Source of the DNA: Acidobacteriota bacterium
Lineage (GTDB): Bacteria; Acidobacteriota; Terriglobia; UBA7540
NCBI GenBank assembly: GCA_021827245.1
Contig: JAKAWN010000009.1
Span: 1 to 40,576, forward strand
Reading direction: 5' to 3'
Length of the DNA stretch: 40,576 nt
Position numbers and translations under genes: made by a program. Of this stretch, positions 25,921 to 33,831 are shown one piece after another. The stretch's first letter is position 1, and each line of letters opens with the position of its first letter. A model generated the notes under the pieces. The model was not told the DNA's origin. It saw nothing but the letters and a program-made list of their open reading frames with translations, and searched no databases.

Positions 25921-26151
25921 TTGAAGCGCGGACGGTCCGGACATCTTATCCGAACGATCATCCTTCTGGTGGCCGTCGTGGTGGCCTTCATCGTGGTGAG
26001 TGCGGCCATCCGCTACAACCGCAAGTCGGGACTGTTTGACGCCCACAAACAGAAGCCGCAAGAACACGCTCCCGTTTCGAAAACGGCAAAGCCGGGTGGA
26101 TCGGACCCGAATCTTCCAACTTCGACGGTTCATCCGGCCTCGCGTCCATGA
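25921..26151 (+). CDS. Small single-helix membrane protein
   Basis: A 76-residue product starting at TTG (25921) after GAGGAGGAG, with a basic start, one helix (IRTIILLVAVVVAFIVVSAAI, residues 10-30) and a Lys/Pro/Ser-rich tail that would lie outside the cytoplasm. It sits 9 bases after the flavocytochrome stop, so it is probably co-transcribed and may be an accessory subunit. No family is recognised. Confidence 0.6.
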   Translation: MKRGRSGHLIRTIILLVAVVVAFIVVSAAIRYNRKSGLFDAHKQKPQEHAPVSKTAKPGGSDPNLPTSTVHPASRP

Positions 26152-26283
26152 TTCAATGGGACTTGCTGGAATCATGGTTGTCGCGGTTACCGTGGCCACG
26201 GCGGGCGTGCACAGCGGAAACAACCTGCCGAACCAGATCTGGTCCCTGCCAAATTAACCACCGGTTCGTCCTTAAGCAAGAGC

Positions 26284-26302
26284 CGGCGCTCACAGAGCGC
26301 CG
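26284..26302. repeat. REP-like palindrome
   Basis: CGGCGCT-CACAG-AGCGCCG is a perfect 7-base inverted repeat with a 5-base loop, followed by CTACAGG. Similar GGCGCTCACAGAGCGCCGCTACAG units recur in intergenic DNA of related bacteria in my recollection. The surrounding 244 bases (26152-26395) hold no gene. Confidence 0.45.
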
Positions 26303-26395
26303 CTACAGGATCCGCACACATCGCAAGCAGAACGATGCGCCAAGTGCCCAAAAAGTCCATGGCGCGGAGTCGTGCCGCGGCCGCCAATGCAATGA

Positions 26396-26932
26396 TTAGC
26401 GAGAGGCTTCGGTGTTGCCGGCGAGAGATTTGATGAAGGCGATCATGCGAGGATCGGTCCAGTTGGTGGCGCCGATGATTTTTTCCGCAACGTGGCCGTC
26501 GCGGCCGATGATGTAAGTTTCGGGAAATTTGTAAGTGCCGTAACGGTGGGAGAGCGTGGCGTCCGGATCGCGGGCCACGGGATACGTGAGATGATACTGT
26601 TTGACGAATTGCCTAAGTTGCTGCCCGTTCTGATCGACGCTGACGCCAATGACGGTGACGCCGTCGGGCTTCATCTCCGAAGCGAACTTTTCCAGGCTGG
26701 GCGTTTCCATGACGCAGGGCGGGCACCATGTGGCCCAGAAATTCAGGACGACCACCTGGCCGTGGAACTCGGAAAGCGACAACTTTCCTGAGGGCAACTG
26801 CGGCAACGTAAAGGCGGGAGCCAGTTCGCCCATCCTGACAGGGCCCCGGGCCCGCGGATGGACGATCAGCCATAGAATTCCCACCCCGGCGAAGCCGACC
26901 ACAATCCATTTGGCGATGGTGATTTTACTCAT
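26396..26932 (-). CDS. TlpA/ResA-type thiol-disulfide oxidoreductase
   Basis: A 178-residue membrane-anchored thioredoxin-like protein starting at the ATG 26930-26932 (MSKITIAKW); the open frame extends to 26974 but adds no recognisable sequence. One signal-anchor helix (residues about 6-25) exports the domain. The redoxin part runs from APAFTLPQLPSGKLSLSEFHG to the active site WATWCPPC near residue 73, then DPDATLSHRYGTYKFPETYIIGRDG with the conserved cis-Pro. Such proteins reduce disulfides in the periplasm, often for cytochrome c maturation. Divergent from the glycosyltransferase operon. Confidence 0.92.
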   Translation of the reverse strand: MSKITIAKWIVVGFAGVGILWLIVHPRARGPVRMGELAPAFTLPQLPSGKLSLSEFHGQVVVLNFWATWCPPCVMETPSLEKFASEMKPDGVTVIGVSVDQNGQQLRQFVKQYHLTYPVARDPDATLSHRYGTYKFPETYIIGRDGHVAEKIIGATNWTDPRMIAFIKSLAGNTEASR

Positions 26933-26953
26933 GCCACAAAGCTCTATTATAAT
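26924..26953 (+). promoter_or_regulatory. Promoter of the GT2-PTPS-folE operon
   Basis: TTTACT (26924-26929), an 18-base spacer and a perfect TATAAT (26948-26953) lie in the 62-base gap and overlap the start of the divergent TlpA-like gene. The ATG at 26995 follows AAAAAAGGAGCC, giving a leader of about 35 bases. Confidence 0.6.
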
Positions 26954-26994
26954 CGCTCCGTCGATCAGTAACACCGTGTTTCAAAAAAGGAGCC

Positions 26995-28080
26995 ATGCGC
27001 CGCAGCATGCCCGAGCGTGAGCGAGGCGCAGTGTCCGCCATCATTCCCGCCCGCAACGAAGAATTGAATATCGAGCGCGTGGTGCGATCGATCGCGGTGC
27101 AGGGGTCCGTGCGGGAGATTATCGTGGTCGATGACGAATCGACCGACCGCACGGGCGAAGTACTGGCTAGTCTGGAAAGTGAAATTCCGCTGCTGCGCAC
27201 CATCCGGCTCAACGCGCTTCCTGAAGGCTGGATTGGCAAGAGTTGGGCCGCCGCGACTGGCGCGGAAATGGCCACGGGCGAGTGGTTGCTTTTTACCGAT
27301 GCGGATACCGAACACCTGCCTGGCGCCCTGGATGCGATGCTCAGGCGCGCGGCGGAAGAGAATGCCGATCTGTTGTCGCTTTCGCCGGGGCAGCAGACGC
27401 CGACCTGGTGGGAGAAGGCGATCATTCCTTTCGTCTATATACAACTGGCGCGAATTTACCCTTTCGAGGAAGTGAGCGACCCCGCGTCGCCGCGCGCGGC
27501 TGCAAACGGGCAATACCTGCTGATCCGGCGAAGCATTTACAATAACATTGGTGGACATCGGGCGGTCCGGAGAGAAATCCTGGACGATGTTGAACTGGCC
27601 CGGCGGGTGAAGGCGGCGGGAGGGCGGCTGGTTTTTCTGCCCGGCGCGCAGTGGGTGCGGACACGGATGTATCGCACCTTCAGCGAAATGTGGCAGGGTT
27701 GGAGCAAGAATCTCTATTTGTTGTATGGCCGGACATCCGGTCCGATGTTGAAGGCTGTGGCTGCGGTGATGCTCCTGGACGTTTTTCTTCCGCTCGGATT
27801 TCTTGTCCTGGGGATTTCAATTCTCGCGGGGCACGGAAGCGGCGCGAGGATGATTGCGGCCGCCGTATGCTTTGTGGTTGCCACTCTGCGAAAATGGAAT
27901 TATTCGCGGGAACTGAGGCGTCTGGGTTTTGGGCGCAGGCTCGAAAACTACAGGATGATTGGCGCCGGGTTATTTGTCCTGCTTTTGTTGAATTCAATGT
28001 GGGCCTACAGCGTAGTGGGCGGCGTCCGTTGGAAAGGGCGCAGTTATCGCACTTCTGGACAGGGACGGAGAGGAGAATGA
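26995..28080 (+). CDS. Membrane-associated GT2 family glycosyltransferase
   Basis: A 361-residue GT-A fold enzyme with C-terminal membrane helices. Motifs are SAIIPARNEELNIERVVRSI (residues 14-33), IIVVDDESTDRTGEVL (about 43-58), DADTEH (DXD-like, about 102-107), NGQYLLIRRSIYNNIGGH, and the DDVELARRVKAAG helix (about 199-211). Three to four hydrophobic segments follow, ending in a basic tail. The layout resembles the hydroxychlorobactene glucosyltransferase (CruC)-like branch that glycosylates membrane-embedded acceptors. The stop overlaps the next start as ATGA, so it is translationally coupled with the pterin genes downstream, a link discussed in findings. Confidence 0.88.
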   Translation: MRRSMPERERGAVSAIIPARNEELNIERVVRSIAVQGSVREIIVVDDESTDRTGEVLASLESEIPLLRTIRLNALPEGWIGKSWAAATGAEMATGEWLLFTDADTEHLPGALDAMLRRAAEENADLLSLSPGQQTPTWWEKAIIPFVYIQLARIYPFEEVSDPASPRAAANGQYLLIRRSIYNNIGGHRAVRREILDDVELARRVKAAGGRLVFLPGAQWVRTRMYRTFSEMWQGWSKNLYLLYGRTSGPMLKAVAAVMLLDVFLPLGFLVLGISILAGHGSGARMIAAAVCFVVATLRKWNYSRELRRLGFGRRLENYRMIGAGLFVLLLLNSMWAYSVVGGVRWKGRSYRTSGQGRRGE

Positions 28081-28484
28081 TCTATCTGACGCGGCGTGCT
28101 GAATTTTCAGCTTCGCACTATTACCACAATCCGGCGCTGAGCGCAGAAGAGAACCGCCGCATCTTCGGCAAGTGCAACAACCCGCATGGCCACGGGCATA
28201 ACTATACGGTCGAGGTGACGGTGGCGGGAGAAGTTGATGAAATCACCGGCATGGTTCTCGATCTGAAAGACCTGAAAGCCGTGCTCGAAAACGAAGTTCT
28301 GCAGCGGATGGACCACAAGTTTCTGAATAAGGAAGTGCCGGTTTTCGCCACCACGATTCCGACCGCGGAGAACATCGCCGTGGAAATCTGGAAGTTGCTG
28401 GCAGCGAAACTTCCCGCCGGCCGCCTGCATCGAATCCGGCTGTACGAAACAGACGACTTGTTTGTCGATTACTACGGAGAGTGA
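28077..28484 (+). CDS. 6-pyruvoyl-tetrahydropterin synthase homolog 1 (PTPS/QueD family)
   Basis: A 135-residue protein starting at ATG 28077 (ATGA overlap with the glycosyltransferase stop, AGGAG upstream). It follows animal PTPS closely: FSASHYY with a zinc His, LSAEENRRIFGKCNNPHGHGHNY with the catalytic Cys and two zinc His, GMVLDLKDLK, MDHKFLNKEVP with the catalytic Asp-His, and PTAENIAVEIW and RLYETDD at the end. All catalytic and zinc residues are present. PTPS turns dihydroneopterin triphosphate (from FolE) into 6-pyruvoyl-tetrahydropterin; QueD relatives make 6-carboxytetrahydropterin for queuosine. The GKCNNP-HGHGHNY form favours the PTPS type. Confidence 0.88.
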   Translation: MIYLTRRAEFSASHYYHNPALSAEENRRIFGKCNNPHGHGHNYTVEVTVAGEVDEITGMVLDLKDLKAVLENEVLQRMDHKFLNKEVPVFATTIPTAENIAVEIWKLLAAKLPAGRLHRIRLYETDDLFVDYYGE

Positions 28485-28939
28485 TGGTTTCACTGACCAA
28501 GCGCTACCGCTTTTCGGCTTCGCACCGCCTGCATAACGAAGCGCTCAGCGCGGAAGAAAACAGCCGCGTGTTTGGCAAGTGCAACAGCCCTTACGGTCAC
28601 GGGCACAACTACATCTTGGAGGTCACGGTTCACGGGCCGGTCGATCCTGCCACGGGATTTGTGATGGACATGGACCTGCTCGACCAGGCCGTCGGGCGGG
28701 AAGTCCTGGAGCGGTTTGACCGAACCTACTTGAACCTGGATGTGCCGAATTTCCAGGGAAAGGTTCCGACCACGGAAAACCTTTGCATCGAGATCTACAA
28801 TCTGCTTCATAGGAGACTCGAAGCCGTTAAGGGAAGTGCGCGTCTCGAAAAGGTGCGGCTGGAAGAGACGAGTTCAAATTCTTTTGAGTACTCGGGAACA
28901 GGCGGGAACAACGAGCAGGCAACGAGAGAGAAGAGATGA
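28484..28939 (+). CDS. PTPS/QueD-family paralog 2, catalytic His replaced
   Basis: A 151-residue paralog whose ATG shares a base with the previous stop (TGATG). It keeps [31 protein letters not shown] (Cys and zinc His) and [14 protein letters not shown], but where the partner has MDHKFLN it has FDRTYLN: the catalytic Asp remains and the His is Arg. The C-terminus is 16 residues longer, polar and Asn/Gly/Thr-rich. It is thus a diverged enzyme, a structural partner for the first protein in a mixed hexamer, or a protein with another pterin reaction. It ends one base before the folE start. Confidence 0.85.
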   Translation: MVSLTKRYRFSASHRLHNEALSAEENSRVFGKCNSPYGHGHNYILEVTVHGPVDPATGFVMDMDLLDQAVGREVLERFDRTYLNLDVPNFQGKVPTTENLCIEIYNLLHRRLEAVKGSARLEKVRLEETSSNSFEYSGTGGNNEQATREKR

Positions 28940-28940
28940 A

Positions 28941-29549
28941 ATGAAAGCAAACCATACACCGGCAGTCAAGGCGCTGGAAAAGACCGTGAGCGCGGACCCT
29001 CTTGAGGAAGCCGTGCGCGCCACGCTGCGTGCATTGGGCGAAGATACCGAACGCGAAGGATTGCTGAAGACGCCCGATCGCGTCGCAAAATCGCTGAGGT
29101 TCCTGACCAGTGGCTACCATCAGGACGTGAAAAAGGTGCTGAACGGCGCGGTTTATTCCGTGGCCTATGACGAGATGGTGATCGTGAAGGACATCGAGAT
29201 CTTCAGCATGTGCGAGCATCACCTGCTGCCCTTCTTCGGGCGCTGCCACGTGGCCTACATTCCTACGAAGAGAGTTATTGGACTGAGCAAGATTCCCCGG
29301 CTGGTGGACGTTTTTGCACGGCGGCTGCAGATTCAGGAGCGGCTGACCAATCAGATTGCGGAAACCATTATGGACACCATCAAGCCGCAGGGAGTGGGAG
29401 TGATCATCGAAGCGAAGCACCTTTGTATGATCATGCGCGGCGTGGAAAAACAGAATTCCGTTGCTGTAACGTCGGCGATGCTCGGGGCGTTCCGGGAAGA
29501 CGAACAGACCCGCGCCGAGTTCCTGCGGCTTGTGCGAGCCAGGAGCTAG
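28941..29549 (+). CDS. folE: GTP cyclohydrolase I (FolE)
   Basis: A 202-residue enzyme that opens GTP to give 7,8-dihydroneopterin triphosphate, first step to folate, tetrahydrobiopterin and queuosine. Family signs: [19 protein letters not shown] near residue 35, [19 protein letters not shown] near 93 (zinc Cys and catalytic His), [23 protein letters not shown] near 118 and the second zinc Cys in [17 protein letters not shown] near 160. Zinc residues are complete. It begins one base after the PTPS paralog stop, so all four genes of this operon are tightly packed and should serve a common pterin route. Confidence 0.96.
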   Translation: MKANHTPAVKALEKTVSADPLEEAVRATLRALGEDTEREGLLKTPDRVAKSLRFLTSGYHQDVKKVLNGAVYSVAYDEMVIVKDIEIFSMCEHHLLPFFGRCHVAYIPTKRVIGLSKIPRLVDVFARRLQIQERLTNQIAETIMDTIKPQGVGVIIEAKHLCMIMRGVEKQNSVAVTSAMLGAFREDEQTRAEFLRLVRARS

Positions 29550-29788
29550 ATGAGGATCGGATAAATATGGGCGGCACGGCCTACAGTCGATAAATGAAGT
29601 TCCGGTTACAATAGCCTGAGCCCCTGGGACACAGGCGCGCCCCCCCACAACCGCTAGATTCTGAAAGGGCTGGTTCCGCGCAGCGAGAGGAGTTCGGTCC
29701 TGCAACCGTCCTGGGGATCCGTAGTTATAGAACGTAGCCCCGATTTTGTAACTGCTCTATGGACGCCAAATAATGAAACGGTAGTTGA

Positions 29789-30049
29789 TTGGGCAGGAAA
29801 AAGAAACCTAGCTTGAGGCGAATTCGGGGCAGTAGCCTTCTGTTGGCCCTTATCGGTGGGCTAATTCTCCTCCGAGGGCTTACCAGCTCCGCTTTTTTTG
29901 GCTACAATCCGCCCCTGATCATCGGCAGTTCGATTTTGTGTTATGACCTCGTTACATTGTTTCGCCACAGAGGCGACTACGATGACTTTGATGAGCCTGA
30001 GGTCAAAGAGGACGGTGACGTGCAGGAGGAGTCCGGGGACGTGGAATGA
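29789..30049 (+). CDS. Small hypothetical membrane protein
   Basis: A possible 86-residue protein from a TTG (29789): a basic start (GRKKKPSLRRIRG), a hydrophobic helix (SLLLALIGGLILLRGL), a second weaker one (PPLIIGSSILCYDLVTLF) and an acidic tail (DDFDEPEVKEDGDVQEES). The charge layout, positive before and negative after the helices, looks like a real small membrane protein, but the start codon is uncertain and no family is known. The 240 bases before it hold nothing I can name. Confidence 0.45.
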   Translation: MGRKKKPSLRRIRGSSLLLALIGGLILLRGLTSSAFFGYNPPLIIGSSILCYDLVTLFRHRGDYDDFDEPEVKEDGDVQEESGDVE

Positions 30050-30103
30050 TGGTGGCCCGCAGATTCCCGCCTGAGCCCGGAATCTATCCCGCTGGCACTT
30101 TTT

Positions 30104-30133
30104 TTGCCAAGATAGAAGGAAAAATGTTATGCT
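30104..30133 (+). promoter_or_regulatory. Candidate promoter of rpsO-pnp
   Basis: TTGCCA (30104-30109) and TATGCT (30128-30133) are spaced by 18 bases, with a start expected about 40 bases before the rpsO ATG. GAGGAG precedes that ATG by 10 bases. Confidence 0.45.
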
Positions 30134-30182
30134 ACCGGATGAAAATGTGGGAGAAAATGTCGGAAACGAGGAGAATTAGCGG

Positions 30183-30452
30183 ATGGCGTTAACCCGGGAT
30201 TCAAAGTCGCAACTTATCAGTAATTTCAAGGTTCATGCTTCGGATACGGGTTCGCCGGAGGTGCAGATTGCTCTCTTGACGGAGCGCATCTCTTACCTGA
30301 CGGAACACTTTCGTGTTCACCGCAAGGATCACGCGTCAAGACGGGGCTTGCTGACGATGGTCGGCAAACGAAAGCGCCTGCTGGAGTACCTGAAACGGCA
30401 CAACGCCGAGCGGTACAAACAGGTGATTGATCGTCTGGGAATCCGCAAGTAA
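30183..30452 (+). CDS. rpsO: 30S ribosomal protein S15
   Basis: An 89-residue protein of standard length. Family segments are [16 protein letters not shown] near residue 21, [19 protein letters not shown] near 38 and the end [25 protein letters not shown]15 binds the central domain of 16S rRNA early in 30S assembly. It lies before pnp as in most bacteria, with an intrinsic terminator between the genes. Confidence 0.98.
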   Translation: MALTRDSKSQLISNFKVHASDTGSPEVQIALLTERISYLTEHFRVHRKDHASRRGLLTMVGKRKRLLEYLKRHNAERYKQVIDRLGIRK

Positions 30453-30503
30453 GGCGGTTGTGAAGGAAAGCGAAAAGACAGAGGGTCCAACCATTCATCA
30501 TTG

Positions 30504-30539
30504 AGCGACCCCGGCGGGCGTGCTAAGGGTCGCTTTTTG
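30504..30539 (+). terminator. Intrinsic terminator between rpsO and pnp
   Basis: AGCGACCC (30504-30511) pairs with GGGTCGCT (30527-30534) and a T run follows immediately. It begins about 50 bases after the rpsO stop. Partial read-through into pnp is known at the equivalent site in other bacteria. Confidence 0.85.
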
Positions 30540-30743
30540 TTTAAGCGGGGGTTTCGGAGCGTTGCGACCCTTGACTAGCTTTTTGGATTTACCTGCCTCG
30601 ATCCACACTCTCCTATCTAAATGACAACGGCTATCTGAAGTCCCTGCCGCGCATGGCTGGCAACCGGGAATGAATCCGGGATGTTCTTGAGCGCAGAGTG
30701 GCTGGGGGGCAAGCGAGCCAGCGAGATTCGGAGGATAAGATTT

Positions 30744-32885
30744 ATGGAGCAAGTGAGTATTCCCCTGGGAGGGAACACACTTTCAATTGAGGTCGGCAAG
30801 CTCGCCAAGCAGGCGAATGGCTCGGCCTATGTGCGCTATGGCGACACGGTGGTGCTGGCGACAGCATGTTCAACCAAACCGCGGGAGGGAATCGATTTCT
30901 TTCCGCTGACAGTGGATTATCGTGAGTATACCTATGCCGCCGGAAAGATTCCGGGCGGTTTTTTCAAGCGCGAGGGGCGCCCCACGGAGAAGGAAATTCT
31001 CAGCAGCCGGCTGATTGACCGTCCTGTCCGGCCCATGTTTCCCGACGGCTTCCATGATGAGACCCAGGTGATCGCCATGGTGCTTTCGGCAGACACCGAA
31101 AACAACCCTGACATCATCGGGCTTGTCGCGGGCGCGGCGGCCCTTTATCTTTCGGACATTCCCTTTCCGACACCGATCGCGGCCGTTCGAGTGGGTCTGG
31201 TGGAAGGGCACCTTGTGACGAATCCTTCCTACTCGGAAGTCAAGGCAAGCCTGTTGAACATGGTGGTCGCCGGCAGTGAAGACGCCATCGTGATGGTGGA
31301 AGCCGGTGCGACTGAAGTTTCCGAAGAAACCGTGAACGACGCCATACAGTACGCGCACGGAGAGATCAGGAGGATCGTGGCGGCTGAAAAAGAGCTGTTC
31401 CAGAAACTGGGAATTAAGAAGCAGGAGTTCGTAGCTCCGGCCATCGACGAGACGGTTGAGACCGAGGTCCGGCAGAAAGTCGCGGCGAATCTCCGCGAAG
31501 CGATGGACACGTCGAAGTACCCCAAGCTGATAAGCCAGAACAAGATTGCGGACCTTCGGGAATCACTGGTCACAAGCTATCCGGAAGCCGATGAAGAGAA
31601 GCGCCGCAAAGTGGGTGAGGCTTTCGACCGGCTTGAGGAGCGTCTCTTCCGCGAAGACACGCTGCTGAAGCGCCAGCGGCCTGACCGGCGTGCTTTCGAC
31701 CGGGTTCGCCCGATCAGTTGTGAAGTCGGTCTGCTGCCGCGCACTCATGGGTCTGCACTATTTACGCGAGGCGAGACGCAGGCCCTGGTGACGGCCACGC
31801 TCGGCACGGCCGAAGACATGCAGCGCCTGGACGTTTTGGAGGGCGAATCCTTCAAACGCTTCATGCTGCACTATAACTTTCCGCCTTTCAGCGTTGGGGA
31901 AGTGGGATTCCTGCGCGGACCAGGGCGGCGGGAAATCGGGCATGGCGCTCTCGCGGAGCGAGCTCTTTTGGCCGTGTTTCCGGAGGAAGCGAACTTCCCT
32001 TACACAGTCCGGGTTGTCTCTGACATCCTGGAGTCAAACGGGTCCTCGTCAATGGCAACCGTCTGCGGAGGCTGTCTGGCACTGATGGACGCCGGCGTAC
32101 CCGTCAAGTCACCTGTGGCCGGAATTGCTATGGGCCTGGTCAAGGAGGGCGAGAATTACGCTATCCTGACCGACATCGCCGGCGCCGAAGACCATTACGG
32201 CGATATGGACTTCAAAGTGGCTGGCACGAAGGACGGAATTACGGCACTCCAGATGGACATCAAGGTCGGCGGCATCACGCCCCAAATCATGGCGGAAGCG
32301 CTTTCCCAGGCAAAGGCTGCCCGGCTGCACATTCTGGAGAAAATGCTGACTACGCTGCCGGAGCCTCGAACCAGCATTTCATCTTATGCTCCCCACATCC
32401 ACACGATTCACATTAACCCCGCCAAGATCGGAGAACTGATCGGACCTGGCGGGAAGGTGATCCGTGGGATCGTAGAGCAAACTGGCGCCAAGATCGACGT
32501 TGAAAATGACGGCAAAGTGAACGTTGCGGCCGTGGATGAATCGTCGGCCAGCAAGGCGCTGAAGATCATCAAGGACATGATGGCGGAAGCGGAACTGGGG
32601 AAGACCTACCTCGGCAAAGTAGTCCGGCTGGCGGACTTCGGAGCCTTTGTCGAAATCTTTCCCGGGACGGACGGCCTGCTGCATATCAGCGAGGTCGCCG
32701 AGCATCGCATCCGGGATATTCGTGATGAGCTGAAGGAAGGCGACCAGCTTCTGGTGAAAGTGATTTCCATAGACGGTAACAAGATTCGCCTTTCCCGCAA
32801 GGCCGTCCTGCGGGAACAACGGCAGAAGGCGGGCAAGGAAGGCCCCCAGCATGGGAGCGTGGAGCACTCGCACGAGAGAAGCTAA
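30744..32885 (+). CDS. pnp: Polyribonucleotide nucleotidyltransferase (PNPase)
   Basis: A 713-residue 3'-5' phosphorolytic exoribonuclease. The start ATG at 30744 (MEQVSIPLGGNTLSIE) follows GGAGGATAAG; the frame open to 30681 is not used. Two RNase PH domains (about 10-140 and 320-540) flank an all-helical domain. The first has GGFFKREGRPTEKEIL and SRLIDRPVRPMFP, the second GRREIGHGALAERAL. A KH domain (IHINPAKIGELIGPGGKVIRGI) and an S1 domain (GKVVRLADFGAFVEIFPG) end the protein. PNPase works in the RNA degradosome. Confidence 0.98.
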   Translation: MEQVSIPLGGNTLSIEVGKLAKQANGSAYVRYGDTVVLATACSTKPREGIDFFPLTVDYREYTYAAGKIPGGFFKREGRPTEKEILSSRLIDRPVRPMFPDGFHDETQVIAMVLSADTENNPDIIGLVAGAAALYLSDIPFPTPIAAVRVGLVEGHLVTNPSYSEVKASLLNMVVAGSEDAIVMVEAGATEVSEETVNDAIQYAHGEIRRIVAAEKELFQKLGIKKQEFVAPAIDETVETEVRQKVAANLREAMDTSKYPKLISQNKIADLRESLVTSYPEADEEKRRKVGEAFDRLEERLFREDTLLKRQRPDRRAFDRVRPISCEVGLLPRTHGSALFTRGETQALVTATLGTAEDMQRLDVLEGESFKRFMLHYNFPPFSVGEVGFLRGPGRREIGHGALAERALLAVFPEEANFPYTVRVVSDILESNGSSSMATVCGGCLALMDAGVPVKSPVAGIAMGLVKEGENYAILTDIAGAEDHYGDMDFKVAGTKDGITALQMDIKVGGITPQIMAEALSQAKAARLHILEKMLTTLPEPRTSISSYAPHIHTIHINPAKIGELIGPGGKVIRGIVEQTGAKIDVENDGKVNVAAVDESSASKALKIIKDMMAEAELGKTYLGKVVRLADFGAFVEIFPGTDGLLHISEVAEHRIRDIRDELKEGDQLLVKVISIDGNKIRLSRKAVLREQRQKAGKEGPQHGSVEHSHERS

Positions 32886-32910
32886 GCTCCCATAGTTTGA
32901 CGTCCAATGG

Positions 32911-32960
32911 CTGCCGGCCAGGGCACTTGCGAGTCCCCCCCTGCCGGCAGTTTCGCTTTA
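32911..32960 (+). terminator. Likely terminator after pnp
   Basis: CTGCCGGC (32911-32918) and GCCGGCAG (32943-32950) form an 8-base GC stem with a 24-base loop, followed by TTTCGCTTTA. The T run is broken, so termination may be partial. Confidence 0.6.
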
Positions 32961-33057
32961 TACATGAGACTGAAGCCGGAGCCGGCCTCCCATTCTCTTG
33001 ACAGTTGCCGCTGAGTTCCATAGCATGTCGATGGGTAATCTTGCGAAATGGGACTGC

Positions 33058-33411
33058 ATGGAAATCACGGTTAGTACCAGCGACGATGTAACGATTCTGA
33101 GGCTGCACGGGAAGTTCCTGGCAGGCCGCGACGGTCCGTTGTTCCGCCAGAAAATCCAGGAATTAGTCGACTCGGGAAGCAGGAAGCTGCTTCTCGACTT
33201 TTCCGACGTTCCTTACATCGATTCAACGGGCTTGGGCTTTCTGGCGGGCAGCCGCAGGGCGGCTCAGCAGGTTGGAGCGAGCCTGGTTCTTTCGTCCCTC
33301 AACGAGCGCATTCGGCACGTGCTCGGTGAAGTAAAGTTGGCCGATTTTTTCGTGATTGCTGCCGACGAAGGCGCTGGCTTGGCTAAACTCAAGCAAGTGT
33401 CTGCGCCCTAG
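33058..33411 (+). CDS. STAS-domain anti-sigma factor antagonist
   Basis: A 117-residue SpoIIAA/RsbV-like protein, starting at the ATG 33058 (MEITVSTSDDVTILRLHGKF). The conserved phosphorylation site is in DVPYIDSTGLGFLAGSRR (Ser near residue 56). Such proteins, when unphosphorylated, bind an anti-sigma kinase and free a sigma factor or act in similar partner switching. The cognate HATPase kinase and PP2C phosphatase are not in the window, so its partners are elsewhere. The frame is open to 32998, adding 20 unlikely residues. Confidence 0.88.
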   Translation: MEITVSTSDDVTILRLHGKFLAGRDGPLFRQKIQELVDSGSRKLLLDFSDVPYIDSTGLGFLAGSRRAAQQVGASLVLSSLNERIRHVLGEVKLADFFVIAADEGAGLAKLKQVSAP

Positions 33412-33831
33412 CGAAGCCCGAAGTCGAATCCTTATCACCTTTCATTCCTTCCCATCCCTCAACGAAGGACACTGTCCCTTGCCGGGAATAATCTGACTCG
33501 TCTTCATGGTGCGACTGGTCGATTCACGCATAGGTATGTGAATTTGAACGGGAACTGACGTGACCCGACGAAGATGGGGCAAGGTTATCTAGACTGAACC
33601 ATGCCGGAAGATCGAAACGACGAATAGATCGTGTCTATTGAGGCCCTTTAAGGCAACTGAGGACACGGAGAAAGACAAGTGCAAACACCTGCCCGTCCTT
33701 TGACTTTGCCGGAGGTTGTCTCTGAGGCTGCATGATGCGCCGCGGCATTTTTTCAGAGTCCACTTGCTTTGAACTATGCCCTATAATGCTCATGCGCCCG
33801 CGATCTTGTTTGGGGCGGGCTGCCGCCGAGC
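33412..33831. other. Intergenic region with a candidate -10
   Basis: I see no gene in these 420 bases. A perfect TATAAT at 33782-33787 lies 45 bases before the next gene and is the best promoter candidate there, though no good -35 is seen at the right spacing. Confidence 0.4.
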
